NCBI RefSeq assembly: GCF_030698175.1
Contig: NZ_JAUYNT010000029.1
Location: forward strand, 1-64,000
Length of the DNA: 64,000 nt
Source: Pseudomonas sp.
GTDB lineage: Bacteria; Pseudomonadota; Gammaproteobacteria; Pseudomonadales; Pseudomonadaceae
Reading direction: 5' to 3'
This document shows positions 30,901-35,063 of this stretch, one piece after another. The position numbers were made by a program, and so were the translations under genes. How positions within the stretch are numbered: position 1 is the stretch's first letter; every line of letters starts with the position of its first letter. The notes below the pieces were generated by a model, which saw only the letters and a program-made list of their open reading frames with translations, was not told the origin of the DNA and ran no database searches.

Positions 30901-32247
30901 CATCAGGTGCGCGCCCTGACCACTTCGCAGGTTTCCGGGCTGACCACTGAGCAGGTCGCAGCAATAGCACTCGATGATCTTGCGGCGCTGACTACCACGC
31001 AGATTCAATCCATGCAGAACACGGACTTGGCGGTGTTGAGCGCTGCGCAGGTCGCGGCGCTGACCACCGACCAGGTGGTTGCCTTGACCACCTCGCAGGT
31101 CAAAGTCTTGACCACCGATCAGATCGTAGCCTTGACTACTGCGCAGGTGCAGGCTCTAGAAACCGCGGACATAGCGGCACTGACCTCTGCGCAAATAGGT
31201 GCCTTGCAAGTAGTCGACTTTGCAGTCTTGGGCACTGCGCAACTGGTGGCGATCGATGTGGCGGATATCGCTGCCCTGACCACTGACCAGTTGACTGTGC
31301 TGAACATGACTCAAGCGGATGCCTTTACTGCTGCGCAGATCGCCGCTATGAGTGCCGAACAGTTGGCCGTACTCAGCACATCGCCGTTGATCCTGGATTT
31401 GAATGGCGATGGCGTGCAGACCCTGCACTGGGCGGCGAATGTGCACTTTGATATAGGCGCAACCGGTGAGCAGGTGAATACCGGCTGGGTCGGTCAAGGC
31501 GACGGTTTGCTGGCGCTGGATCGCAATGGCGACGGCACCATCAATGACGGTGGCGAGCTGTTTGGTAACGCTGCACTGCTGGCCGATGGTAGTCGTGCAA
31601 GGGATGGTTTTGCCGCTCTGGCCGAGTTGGACAGCAATCACGATGGCCGCATCAGTGCTGATGACGCTGGTTTTGCAGCGCTACGCGTGTGGATGGATGG
31701 CAATCAGGATGGCGTGAGCCAAGCGGGTGAGCTGTACAACCTGTCGTCCTTGGGGATTGCCACTATCAATCTGGGTGCTGCACAGACCTCGGTGCTCAAT
31801 AACGGCAACTGGATTGGTCAGAGCTCCAGCTACGAGACCGTCGATGGTCAGGTGCACAGCATTGTCGATGCCTGGTTCCGCACCGGTGGCAGTGATGGTC
31901 AGTCGATTGACTTGACCACGCTTAATCCGCAGGTGGTCAGTGAGCACAGTCTCAGTCAGATCAATCTGGGCGCCGATGGTGGCTTGGTGACGAGCCTGAC
32001 GCTGGATGCCGAAAGCATTAGCCACTTCGGCCAAGTGGGTCTGGCTGATACCGGGCTGGGGGCCTCGTCACCTGTGCAGATGATCGTCAATGGTGAAGCC
32101 GGAGATACTGTGCAGGTCCATGCCGCTGCCAATGAGTGGCAGGACGCTGGCACGGCGCAGGTCGACGGTACTCTGTACAACGTTTATAACGATGGAGACA
32201 TACAACTATTGGTTGCAACCAGCGTACATACCAGCTTCTATTCGTAG
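12988..32247 (+). CDS. Giant octad-repeat protein, predicted type I secretion substrate
   Basis: 6419 residues (roughly 650 kDa). The start chosen is ATG 12988 with AGGAA (12975-12979) eight bases upstream; an in-frame GTG at 12931 has no ribosome site. No signal peptide. From about residue 8 to 6128 it consists of ~765 octads, consensus L-[ST]-T-A-Q-[IV]-x-A, with a regular acidic variant (L-E-T-A-D-x-x-A). Each octad has a helix capping-box pattern (S/T-x-x-Q/E), so a superhelix of very short helices is a possible fold. The last ~288 residues form a calcium module: LDLNGDGVQTL, LDRNGDGTINDGGELFG, LDSNHDGRISADD, MDGNQDGVSQAGEL. A tail ends WQDAGTAQVDGTLYNVYND...QLLVATSVHTSFYS. Both are typical of RTX-class T1SS substrates. 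A T1SS operon lies just downstream, with two glycosyltransferase-like genes between. No Ig-like or haemolysin-type GGxGxD repeats were seen. Function unknown; a surface fibre or adhesin is the likeliest guess. Confidence 0.9.
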   Translation: MSSIFTGLTTDDVIALGTAQIAALSTEDIAGITTEQLAVLTTVQIAKLTTVIIDALSTEQVPALTTEQIAALSTSQARALDVADIAVLTTAQIQALETIDFASLKTEQIVALTTQQAAALSTAQIVALTTAQAQALEIADLAALSSAQVAAMQTSDFAALKTEQIVALGTAQAAALTTAQIAALTTAQTQALEIADLAVLSTAQLAALRTIDFVALKTEQIAALTTAQIVGLSTAQIASLTTAQAQALEAADFAVLTTAQLAALRSDAFAALTTEQIVALTTAQAASLSVAQVAALTTAQAAALQAADLAVIGTAQIRAFETADLVALGTAQIQALSTLQVAALTGAQLAKLTTEQVAAFETADIASLATAVIASFTTAQVAALTAAQVAALTTAQIKVLETADLAALDTAQIVALGSAQLAALSAAQVQALNTAQVRAIEVADIAGLSSSAIQSLSTAQVAALSTAQIVGLSTAQTAALTATQIAALSTAQVAVIETADLATLSAAAIKALTSAQVASLTNAQIAALTSAQLAALDTADVAVLATAQIAALSSAQLGGLTALQVAALSTAQVAAIEVADLPGMNTAAVVALNTAQVGALSVLQVAALTTAQVSKLSATQVAVLSTAQVAAIEVADIAALSAAAIVGLTTAQVKVLTTAQVQALTTVQVASLQVADVQVLTTAQIVALSSSQIGAMTAAQIAGMTTAQVRAIEAADVPGLTSVAVAALTSAQMSSLTTAQIVALTTLQVSALSAAQVAAMGTAQVVAIEVADVAALSAAAIAGFTTAQINALTIAQVQALSTAQIRSLEALDARALTTAQIVALSSAQVGALTATQVAALTTAQIVAIEVVDLPALSTAVIAALGTTQVSALSNAQIAALTTAQMQALSGTQTAALTTAQITAIEVADIAVLSASAIAGLTTAQVAVLSNAQVQALTTAQVRAMEVADVKALTAAHITALSSAQIAVLTAAQVAGMTSAQIVAIDVGDIAALATATIVGFGSIQLQALSNAQVAALTTAQTKAFTAAQLGALTTAVVTSIETADLAAISTAAIIGLTTAQVAVLTAGQIAALTTAQIRAMEPVDIAALSAASIAALSTAQVAALTATQLAALNTAQIAAIEIADIAVLSAATIKGLTAVQLQALTNAQLVALTTEQVAALSAGQLAALKTAQIAAMEAADIAALSTAAISGLTTAQVVALTGAQVLALTTAQIAKMDALDIQALSAADIQSFDSAQMAALTAAQIAAMTTAQIVAIDVAELAVLSSDEIKALTTAQVASLTTAQLVALSTAQVAAMEVADVAALTTAQIVALTTAQAQALSAAQVAALTTAQLQTLEVADLAALTSAAVKGLTLAQMASLSSAQIQALTTVQAAALSSAQVAALSTAQITKLEVADLAALATAAIAGMSTAQIASLLTTQVDDLSTAQIQAIETVDIQVLSTAQMAVLTASQVGALTIPQLVALSTAQVAALINPLSAAQTIARQVGALTTAQIAALTTAQIAAWTTANTAALNSVQIAALSTAQVRAIETLDLQALTTSAVKNLTTAQVASLTTAQIVALTTSQIQAVETTDIKVLSTAQIVALTTAQAAALTTAQVVNLATQQVLAMQTVDLAALASTTISALLTAQIAALSTAQVDALTTQQTAALTSAQLRALTTAQIRALDTAQIAALSTAQVAALETADVAALTNAQLVALTTAQAQALTAQQVIALTSSQVAVLETVDVAALTTAQIQALASEDIKAMTTAQLRALSSAQIAALETADVVALTTAQIQALSTAQIAALTTVQIRALETADLRQLSTAQIVALTTAQAAALTTEQVSKLTTAQIAALQTQDLAALSTAAIVSLSNAQVAALTTGQIAALTTGQIRALETTDLQALSTEQIVALSTAQVGALSTAQIVSLTAEQIAVFETRDLAQLSTAMILALTSAQVAELTTAQLASLSTAQVRVLETADLRALSNEQIIALTTAQVAALTTAQVASITTGQLAAMETNDLRALGTASINALTTAQLRALSEEQIVALSTLQVAALSSGQVAGLLTAQLAALETADFAVLATAAISALSSAQVMALTTSQIVALTTAQALALSTAQISKLSVEQLVALETADLRLLSTASIGALTSQQVAALSSNQVAALSTAQLAALDTIDVAALSQEQIAALSTLQLRALSTAQVVALGTAQVAALSTEQVEALTSAQIKALETADLTALTGEQIVALTTAQVAALSTTQIAALTSSQIAAIETQDLNALSTASIAALTTAQVVALTTEQIAALTTLQFRSLETQDVRALTTAQFAALTDAQVIALSSAQIAALTTAQVAAIETADLQSLSTAQIRSLSTLQVVALTTEQIQALSAPQIAALSTAQLSNMTTAQVAAIEPEDILVLTSAQIIALSSAQVRALTTEQFTSLNTAQVAALETADIRALTTAQVAALTEAQAVALSSAQLGALSTDQIPALETHDLAALSSSAIRGLTTAQTSVLSTAQIFALTEEQAGALTSAQIAVLSTAQIAALEPSDLAALTPATITGLTTAQVAALNTAQIAALTSDQVAAMETRDLAVLSTDQIVALTQAQVRALSSAQLAALTPTQLAAMETADIAKLSTASIPGLTTAQVSVLSVEQVTALTAAQVAALEVADLQAFSTAQIAALSSVQVSALTSGQIAALSTVQLVALDAVDVGALTNEQIAALTTAQIRALTFGQLAALSTTQLRALETQDVEALTTAQLTGLSLAQTASLGTAQVAALGTAQVRALSIEQIEALTAAQVAAFETIDLAALTVEQITALSSVQVAALKTAQIAALTTAQLVSLDSIDIAALSAAQIAALTTAQAVALTIEQVTALSTAQVNALETADLAVLAIDRIATLSSAQIQALSTAQMVALTTAQVQALTVEQLTALSTAQVRALATDDLAVLTADQIAALTETQLVALSTAQIVALTSAQVAAIEVADLAGLTNAQIQALETADIAALTQAQVIGLTQSQFAALGTAQVVALTSAQVAVIQTQDLAALLTAQIRALDSIDVAALSTAQIVALTTEQVAALSTAQIVALTTAQVQALEILDVQALSSAQIVALSTAQVMALSTAQIAALSLEQVAALETTDLVVLSVEQIQSFDTAQVAALTTAQIASLTTAQIIALESAELQALSTAQIVALTSVQVQALTTEQISLLSVNQLNVLEIVDFALLSSAQIEALTTEQAAALSTAQIVALTTAQALALEVEDLAALSTAQIRALETVDLAALNVAQIVALSSDQVAALSTQQVANLTTAQIAALQTLDLRALTSAQIVALTSAQVLALTTVQVTALTTAQVAALVTADLAALSTAQIVALTTAQIGALSTAQVAALTTAQVGALEVADIQVLSTAQLQALETADLALLNSDQIAALTTEQAAALTSAQLKALTTAQILALETADLAALSTAQIRQLETLAVAALSSEQIVALTTEQAAALTTAQIVALTSAQVAALQTDDLQALTATQIKALETVDLVALSTQQIVALTSAQVAALTTAQINKLTTAQTRALETADVAALTTAQVVALTSAQVVALSTAQIVALSTAQLRALEVADLALLSTAQIVTLSTAQTAALTTAQIASLTQTQVAALEVVDLQALTTAQIVALSSVQVQALTTQQIASLTSNQIAALETADLAALSPEQVIALSAAQPTALTTAQIASLPTAQIASIQTADLAQLTTAQIVALTTAQVQALTLEQIPALTTAQIRAMETADVAVLSAEQIVNLTTAQVAALSTEQIVALTTEQAVALELVDLAVLSTAQIRALETVDLVALTAEQVGALTTVQVAALTTTQISKLTASQVAALEVADLIVLSNAQIAALTTLQTQALTLAQVAALTTGQLRAMVTADIAVLTAEQIDALTTAQVAALTSAQVVALTTAQMTALALVDLQALDTVQIQALEVADVAALRSDQIVALTTAQVAVLSTAQLVGLTTEQVAALETVDVAALTASQVAALENADIAAMLAAQIVALTTEQASALTTAQIVALTTEQVAALETADLQALSSTQIRALEVADIAVLTSAQVVALSTAQVAALTTQQIAAMTPAQIAAMETADVRVLTSAQIVALRTAQVVALTSAQLQALTSAQIKAIEVADLVALTAAQLNKFTTAQVQAFSTDQIVALTTLQMEAFTTAQLAALTTAQFAAIEAADVAALTVAQIVALTTAQAAALTSDQLASLSIDQLAVLQAADLAAISAAVIPGLTTAQAAALSNAQIAALTTEQIAALETDDLVALTAEQIVAMSSEQVAALSTLQLSKLTSDQVAALETADLLALSSTQLNALTTLQFKALTQQQIAALSTAQIRALETADLAVLTSDQIAALTTAQAVALSTAQIVALTTAQVVALEAADLTVLTTAQLAAMETLDLMVLSVEQIAALTSTQLSKLSTVQIASLKTEQIAALETVDIPGLTNAQMIALSTAQVRALTVEQIAALSTAQVRALETLDLQALSTVQVVALTTAQVSALTTDQLVSLTTAQVAALQSADFAALTTAQIRALELVDVAVLTVQQIAALTTAQTAALTTAQITALTTVQVPALSNADLAVLTTAQIVALSTAQVQALSAGQIAALTTAQIQALDLADVAILSVDQIAALSTAQASALNTAQIVALTTDQVVAIEVADLAALTTAQVRALEAADIAALSVAQVAVLSTAQIAALTTAQVVALTTAQVQLLSVAQIVALTTGQIAAMQAADIAALSDVQLTALTTAQAGAITGAQLAALSAEQVAGLETADFAALSTAAIPSLTTNQMANLTAAQVAALTTEQIVVLEVADFAALTVEQLAVLTTNQVAALSTAQFSALSSIQQAALDPAAVSAAEVNFINSMTTDSVPGLTTAQIAGLSTGAIRLMDTEDVAALTTAQVQALTTAQVQALTTAQFTGMTTAQIGALETQDVAVLSNAQIVALTTAQVKALTAAQLLALSTTQVRSFETADIAALTVSQISALSTVQTAALTGGQIQGLTTAQAAALTAEQITGLTTAQFHVMEIADLAALTVDQIAAIETDDLRALTTEQIAALTTQQVVSLSNAQLAALTTVQIKALEVADVAVLTVDQVAALTTAQIVALTTAQIVALTPDRIASLTVQQLVKLSTSQVVALGTDDIVALTEEQVGALTTTQTAVLSTAQFANLSAVQIAALGTANIQGLNAAQLVALTTGQTAALIFEQLAALTTDQIVVMETADIAALTVDQIQLLSTAQAAALTTAQVANLTTAQVAALEAEDLAALSTAAIVQLTSAQIVAITADQIGSLTSAQIRAIEVSDLALLSTAQIAGLQLAQVAVLTTAQIVALTTAQIVALSVDQLQALTQTQVAVLELADIQALTTVQLAGMEAVDIAALTTAQIVALTTAQVKVLTAEQIQALSKTQLAAMEVADVAELSTAQIRAIETADLAGMTTDQVVGLTTAQAAALTTAQIVALTTAQVAALEVADFVALQTAQIVAMETRDIAVLTTAQIAGLTSVQVVALTSAQIVALSTDQVPALTAANVALFSSAQIAALQTRDVASLTTAQVVALTTAQVATLSSAQLAALTTAQLVEMQTEDLVALTTATLQGLTVAQAAALTTAQVTALLTGQIVALATADLAALTPAQIVALTSDQVTVLTTAQIAALTTAQVAALEAADFALLNTAQISALSTEDIASLTTDQVVALATVQANALSSAQLAALTVAQIVELEVADLTALSTVAISGLTTAQVDALSAAQVQGLSTAQLAAMETRDVAAMTTVQIQALDTVQIRALTTAQIEGLTSAQVVALETADFAALKTEQIAALDATDLALISTFQLAALNTAQIQTLTTEQVVKLTTEQVASISTVQLQALSTQQIAAMQGADVAALTTAQVVALTTDQVKALTTAQIVALTTAQFVALETEDVAVLSAAQIAAIQASDLAALGSDQIVALTTAQVVALTTSQIVALTTAQVAALELVDVAALLTAQIAAMQISDLAALTTAQIVALGTHQVRALTTSQVSGLTTEQVAAIALDDLAALTTTQIQSMQNTDLAVLSAAQVAALTTDQVVALTTSQVKVLTTDQIVALTTAQVQALETADIAALTSAQIGALQVVDFAVLGTAQLVAIDVADIAALTTDQLTVLNMTQADAFTAAQIAAMSAEQLAVLSTSPLILDLNGDGVQTLHWAANVHFDIGATGEQVNTGWVGQGDGLLALDRNGDGTINDGGELFGNAALLADGSRARDGFAALAELDSNHDGRISADDAGFAALRVWMDGNQDGVSQAGELYNLSSLGIATINLGAAQTSVLNNGNWIGQSSSYETVDGQVHSIVDAWFRTGGSDGQSIDLTTLNPQVVSEHSLSQINLGADGGLVTSLTLDAESISHFGQVGLADTGLGASSPVQMIVNGEAGDTVQVHAAANEWQDAGTAQVDGTLYNVYNDGDIQLLVATSVHTSFYS
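13009..31380 (+). repeat. Octad (24-bp) coding repeat array with 120-bp super-period
   Basis: Continuous tandem 24-base coding units. Every fifth unit, sometimes every seventh or second, carries the acidic form in which Gln is replaced by Asp and the first Ser/Thr mostly by Glu (ETAD, EVAD, QTQD and similar). This gives 120-bp (40-residue) blocks over most of the array. Synonymous codons are heavily mixed between units (for example ACC/ACT/ACG for Thr, CAA/CAG for Gln), so the DNA is far less repetitive than the protein. Two places depart from the octad text: ~17403-17453 and ~27466-27513. Confidence 0.95.
14068..16515 (+). repeat. Six consecutive 408-bp (136-residue) higher-order units
   Basis: Acidic octads start at 14068, 14188, 14308, 14476, 14596, 14716, 14884, 15004, 15124, 15292, 15412, 15532, 15700, 15820, 15940, 16108, 16228, 16348 and 16516. 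The spacing is 120, 120, 168 repeated six times without exception. The first and third acidic octads of each unit are followed by an octad lacking Gln (such as SAAAIVGL); the second is usually followed by a Gln octad. After 16516 the spacing becomes mostly 120. Confidence 0.88.
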
Positions 32248-32253
32248 CAGCGC

Positions 32254-32302
32254 AGTAGCGGCGGCCAGTACTGTTCATTCAGTGCTGGCCGCCGCTACTT
32301 TT
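32254..32302 (+). terminator. Strong hairpin terminator directly after the giant gene
   Basis: A 20-bp stem, 32254-32273 paired with 32280-32299 with a single G-T wobble, loop TTCATT, followed by TTTTA. It starts seven bases after the stop codon. It should end most transcripts of the giant gene and reduce read-through into the GT41 gene, or protect the 3' end of the ~19-kb message. Confidence 0.9.
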
Positions 32303-32335
32303 ATGCAGCTGGATCTTCTTCGTTAAGGCTTGTGC

Positions 32336-34174
32336 ATGTCTGAACCGCTGATTGAAAGTCCGAATCTCGATGTTACTTTAGTTAACGCTTTGCAGCTTGC
32401 TGAGCAGGCCTTACTCGAACCCATGCAGTTAATTGCCGTTGCTGATCGTCTCGGTCAGGCGCTGCGGCATAACGATGTGGTGCGCCTGTATCAAACCTGG
32501 TTGGCGCGCTGCAGTTCCAGTGCCGACTACATAGTGCAGTTCAATCTTGGCGTGACCTTGTCGCAGCTTGAGCAGTTGCCCGCCGCCGAAAGCGCCTATC
32601 GCGCAGCCATTATGCGCAAGCCCGATTTTGCCCAGGCTTGGTTTAATCTAGGTGCGGTGATTGAGCGCCAGGGCCGCCCGGATAATGCGCTGATCATCTG
32701 GCAGTCGATGCTTGATCACCCGCTGGTGGGGCCAGCGCAAAGTCACGAGCTGTACATCATGGTGCTCAATAGCATGGGCCGCCTGATGGAAGAGGTTCGT
32801 CAGCTCAATACGGCCGAGGCCAAGCTGCTGGCCAGCCTGCAAACCGATCCGCAACAACCCAAAGTGATTCAGCACTGGGTGCATCTGCGCCAGAAGCAGT
32901 GCGAGTGGCCGGTGTATACGCCGCTGGAAGGCCTGCCTTATGGCGATATGCTGAAGGCCACTTCACCCCTGGCCATGCTTTCGGCCACCGATGATCCAGG
33001 CCTGCAACTGGCCACGGCGCTGCGCTTTGTCAGTGAGCGGGTCAATCAGCGGGTTCCCGAACTCGCGCCTAAGCAGGGCTATCAGCACCAGCGGTTGCGC
33101 ATCGGCTTTCTCTCTTCTGATTTCTGCTTGCATGCGGTTTCGCTGCTGATGGTCGAGCTGTTTGAGTTGCTCGATAAGCAGCGCTTTGAAGTCTATGGTT
33201 TCTGCTGGAGTCGTGAGGATAACTCGGCGTTGCGAGCCCGAGTCAAGACGGCCATGGACCACTTTATCCAGATTGGCAAACTCGATGACACCGCCGCAGC
33301 GCAAGCTATTCGCGAACAAGAGATCGATATTCTGGTCGATCTACAGGGTTTAACCTCGGGAGCTCGACCCAATATTTTGGCCTTTCGTCCGGCACCCTTG
33401 CAGATCACCTATCTGGGTTTTCCTGGGCCAACCGGCTTGCCCTGTGTCGACTATGTGATCGCCGACCGCTACCTGATCCCGGATGCCGAAAAACCCTTTT
33501 ACAGCGAAAAACCGCTGTATTTGCCGGTGTTTCAATGCAGTGATCGGCAGCGCCCAGTGGCGGCATTACCGAGCCGCGCCGAGTGCGGCTTGCCAGCAGA
33601 TTGCTTCGTATTCTGCTGCTTCAACAATAACTACAAATTCAACGAAGAGATGTTCAGCAGTTGGATGCGGATTTTGGCCCAGGTGCCCGGCAGCGTGTTT
33701 TGGTTGCTGGCCGATAATCAGTGGTCGCAAGCAAACTTACTCGAGTGGGCCGCCCGTCATGGTGTGGCCGCCGAGCGGCTAATCTTCGCCCCGCGGGTTT
33801 CCCCAGAACTGTACTTGGCCCGCTATACAGTTGCGGACCTATTCCTTGATGCCTATCCCTTTAATGGCGGCACCACGGTTAACGATGCCCTGTGGATGGG
33901 CCTGCCGGTACTCACGCGTTCGGGGCGTACCTTTGCTTCGCGAATGGCCGGTAGTTTATTAACGGCGCTGGAGTTGCCGGAGTTGATTACTGTTACGCAG
34001 GAGCAATACGAACAACGTGCAATTGAACTGGCCATTGATCCGGTGCAGTTGCCGGAGTTGCGCGCGCGCTTGCTGCGCGAGCGTGAGCAATCGTTGCTGT
34101 TTGATATGCCGCGCTTTGTCCGTAGCTTCGAGTCCGGTGTGTTAGCCGCATTCGAAAACAAAGTACAAGTCTGA
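32336..34174 (+). CDS. SPINDLY-type O-GlcNAc transferase homologue (TPR + GT41)
   Basis: 612 residues from ATG 32336 (AAGG upstream). The N-terminal part has TPR-like helices (FNLGVTLSQLEQLPAAESAYRAAIMRKPDFAQAWFNLGAVIERQGRPDNAL). The C-terminal part is a GT41 catalytic domain: RIGFLSSDFCL-H266-AVSLLM matches the conserved His block of O-GlcNAc transferases. DLQGLTSGARPNILAFRPAPLQITYLGFPGPTG is the next block. CCFNNNY-K434-F aligns with the UDP-phosphate-binding Lys, and GGTTVNDALWMGLPVLTRSGRTFASRMAGSLL completes the UDP-GlcNAc site. Such enzymes attach a sugar to Ser/Thr of cytoplasmic proteins. The neighbouring product has two Ser/Thr in most of its ~765 octads, so it is the obvious candidate acceptor (inference). 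Donor sugar not determinable. Confidence 0.88.
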   Translation: MSEPLIESPNLDVTLVNALQLAEQALLEPMQLIAVADRLGQALRHNDVVRLYQTWLARCSSSADYIVQFNLGVTLSQLEQLPAAESAYRAAIMRKPDFAQAWFNLGAVIERQGRPDNALIIWQSMLDHPLVGPAQSHELYIMVLNSMGRLMEEVRQLNTAEAKLLASLQTDPQQPKVIQHWVHLRQKQCEWPVYTPLEGLPYGDMLKATSPLAMLSATDDPGLQLATALRFVSERVNQRVPELAPKQGYQHQRLRIGFLSSDFCLHAVSLLMVELFELLDKQRFEVYGFCWSREDNSALRARVKTAMDHFIQIGKLDDTAAAQAIREQEIDILVDLQGLTSGARPNILAFRPAPLQITYLGFPGPTGLPCVDYVIADRYLIPDAEKPFYSEKPLYLPVFQCSDRQRPVAALPSRAECGLPADCFVFCCFNNNYKFNEEMFSSWMRILAQVPGSVFWLLADNQWSQANLLEWAARHGVAAERLIFAPRVSPELYLARYTVADLFLDAYPFNGGTTVNDALWMGLPVLTRSGRTFASRMAGSLLTALELPELITVTQEQYEQRAIELAIDPVQLPELRARLLREREQSLLFDMPRFVRSFESGVLAAFENKVQV

Positions 34175-34223
34175 ATAATTGCTCAATGGATGGTTTTTAC
34201 TCATTTGCTCGTCGAGGGAAATA

Positions 34224-35063
34224 ATGCCTGCTTGCCTGCCCGATAATCTGTTTTACGCCTGCCTTACCCATGTGCCATTGCAGGTTGAATATCCAGCGTA
34301 TGTGACACCGATTTATATGGGTGAGGCGCAAGGCGAGGGCAAGTTAAATTTGCGGGATTTGGCGCCGGAGTGGGAGCAGTACCATCCGGTTCTTGGCGCG
34401 ACTGCCGGGGCCTTCGCAATGAAGAATTACTTACTGACGCTGCCACAAGAGATTAAACATGTGGGTATTTGTCAGTACCGGAAATTTCTTTCCACTGACA
34501 GAATCGGCGTGCCGGCAAGCAACTATACGGTTATGGATGTGATCTCGGCGCCGCAGATACTGCAGTTCGATATCGCTCAATTAATGCTGCCGCAAAAATC
34601 GGATTACCTGATCGGCCGACCGGGTGGGTTCACTGTCAATGGTGAAAATTTCGGTTATCTTTACCAGTATAAAGATGTCCATCATGTCGAAGATTTTTTG
34701 CGTTTTACCGCCGTGGCGGTTGAGTTAGGCGTATTGGGTAAACGCGAAGTTTGTCCGTTGTTCGATGAGAAAATATTCTTCCCCGGTGGCATCGAACTAG
34801 GAGTGTTACCCGCTGATTTTTGGATCAGGCATATCACGGCCATCGAGTCTGTGATCCGGGCGTGCGTAGAGATGCATCCCGTGCGTCGTCCCGATGGACA
34901 GGCGCGGGTATGGGCGTTTTGTGCTGAACGTCTGGGCAGTTACTTTCTGCTTAGGCAACTGCGTGCGCAGGCGGCTGCAGGTATGGATTGGTTGAGCCCG
35001 CATACGGGTCAGTTGAATCTGTTGGTTGAGCCCGGCGAGCAGGGCTATATCCCGGGCGTTTAG
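34224..35063 (+). CDS. DUF4422-like putative glycosyltransferase
   Basis: 279 residues from ATG 34224 with GAGGGA just upstream. The text fits DUF4422/capsular-biosynthesis glycosyltransferases: THVPLQVEYPAYVTPIYMGEA near the N-terminus, AFAMKNYLLTLPQEIKHVGICQYRKFLS (compare the family's VGLCHYRRYF block), and RVWAFCAERLGSYFLLRQL near the end (compare the family's GFLAERL). No signal peptide or membrane span, so it is cytoplasmic. It lies 49 bases behind the GT41 gene and may extend or modify the sugar added by that enzyme; this is inference from position. Its stop codon overlaps that of the convergent TolC-type gene. Confidence 0.55.
   Translation: MPACLPDNLFYACLTHVPLQVEYPAYVTPIYMGEAQGEGKLNLRDLAPEWEQYHPVLGATAGAFAMKNYLLTLPQEIKHVGICQYRKFLSTDRIGVPASNYTVMDVISAPQILQFDIAQLMLPQKSDYLIGRPGGFTVNGENFGYLYQYKDVHHVEDFLRFTAVAVELGVLGKREVCPLFDEKIFFPGGIELGVLPADFWIRHITAIESVIRACVEMHPVRRPDGQARVWAFCAERLGSYFLLRQLRAQAAAGMDWLSPHTGQLNLLVEPGEQGYIPGV

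Noticed and set aside
12942..31307. Many long minus-strand open frames opposite the giant gene (such as 16068-16382, 17340-17708, 25983-26435).
   Set aside because: They are reverse-complement shadows of the octad repeat: low-complexity Ala/Val/Cys/Ser strings, no ribosome sites and no independent conservation pattern.
13009..31380. Regular short repeats that could be mistaken for a CRISPR or satellite array.
   Set aside because: The period is 24 bases, in frame, with synonymous variation and no constant repeat/unique spacer pattern; it is coding.
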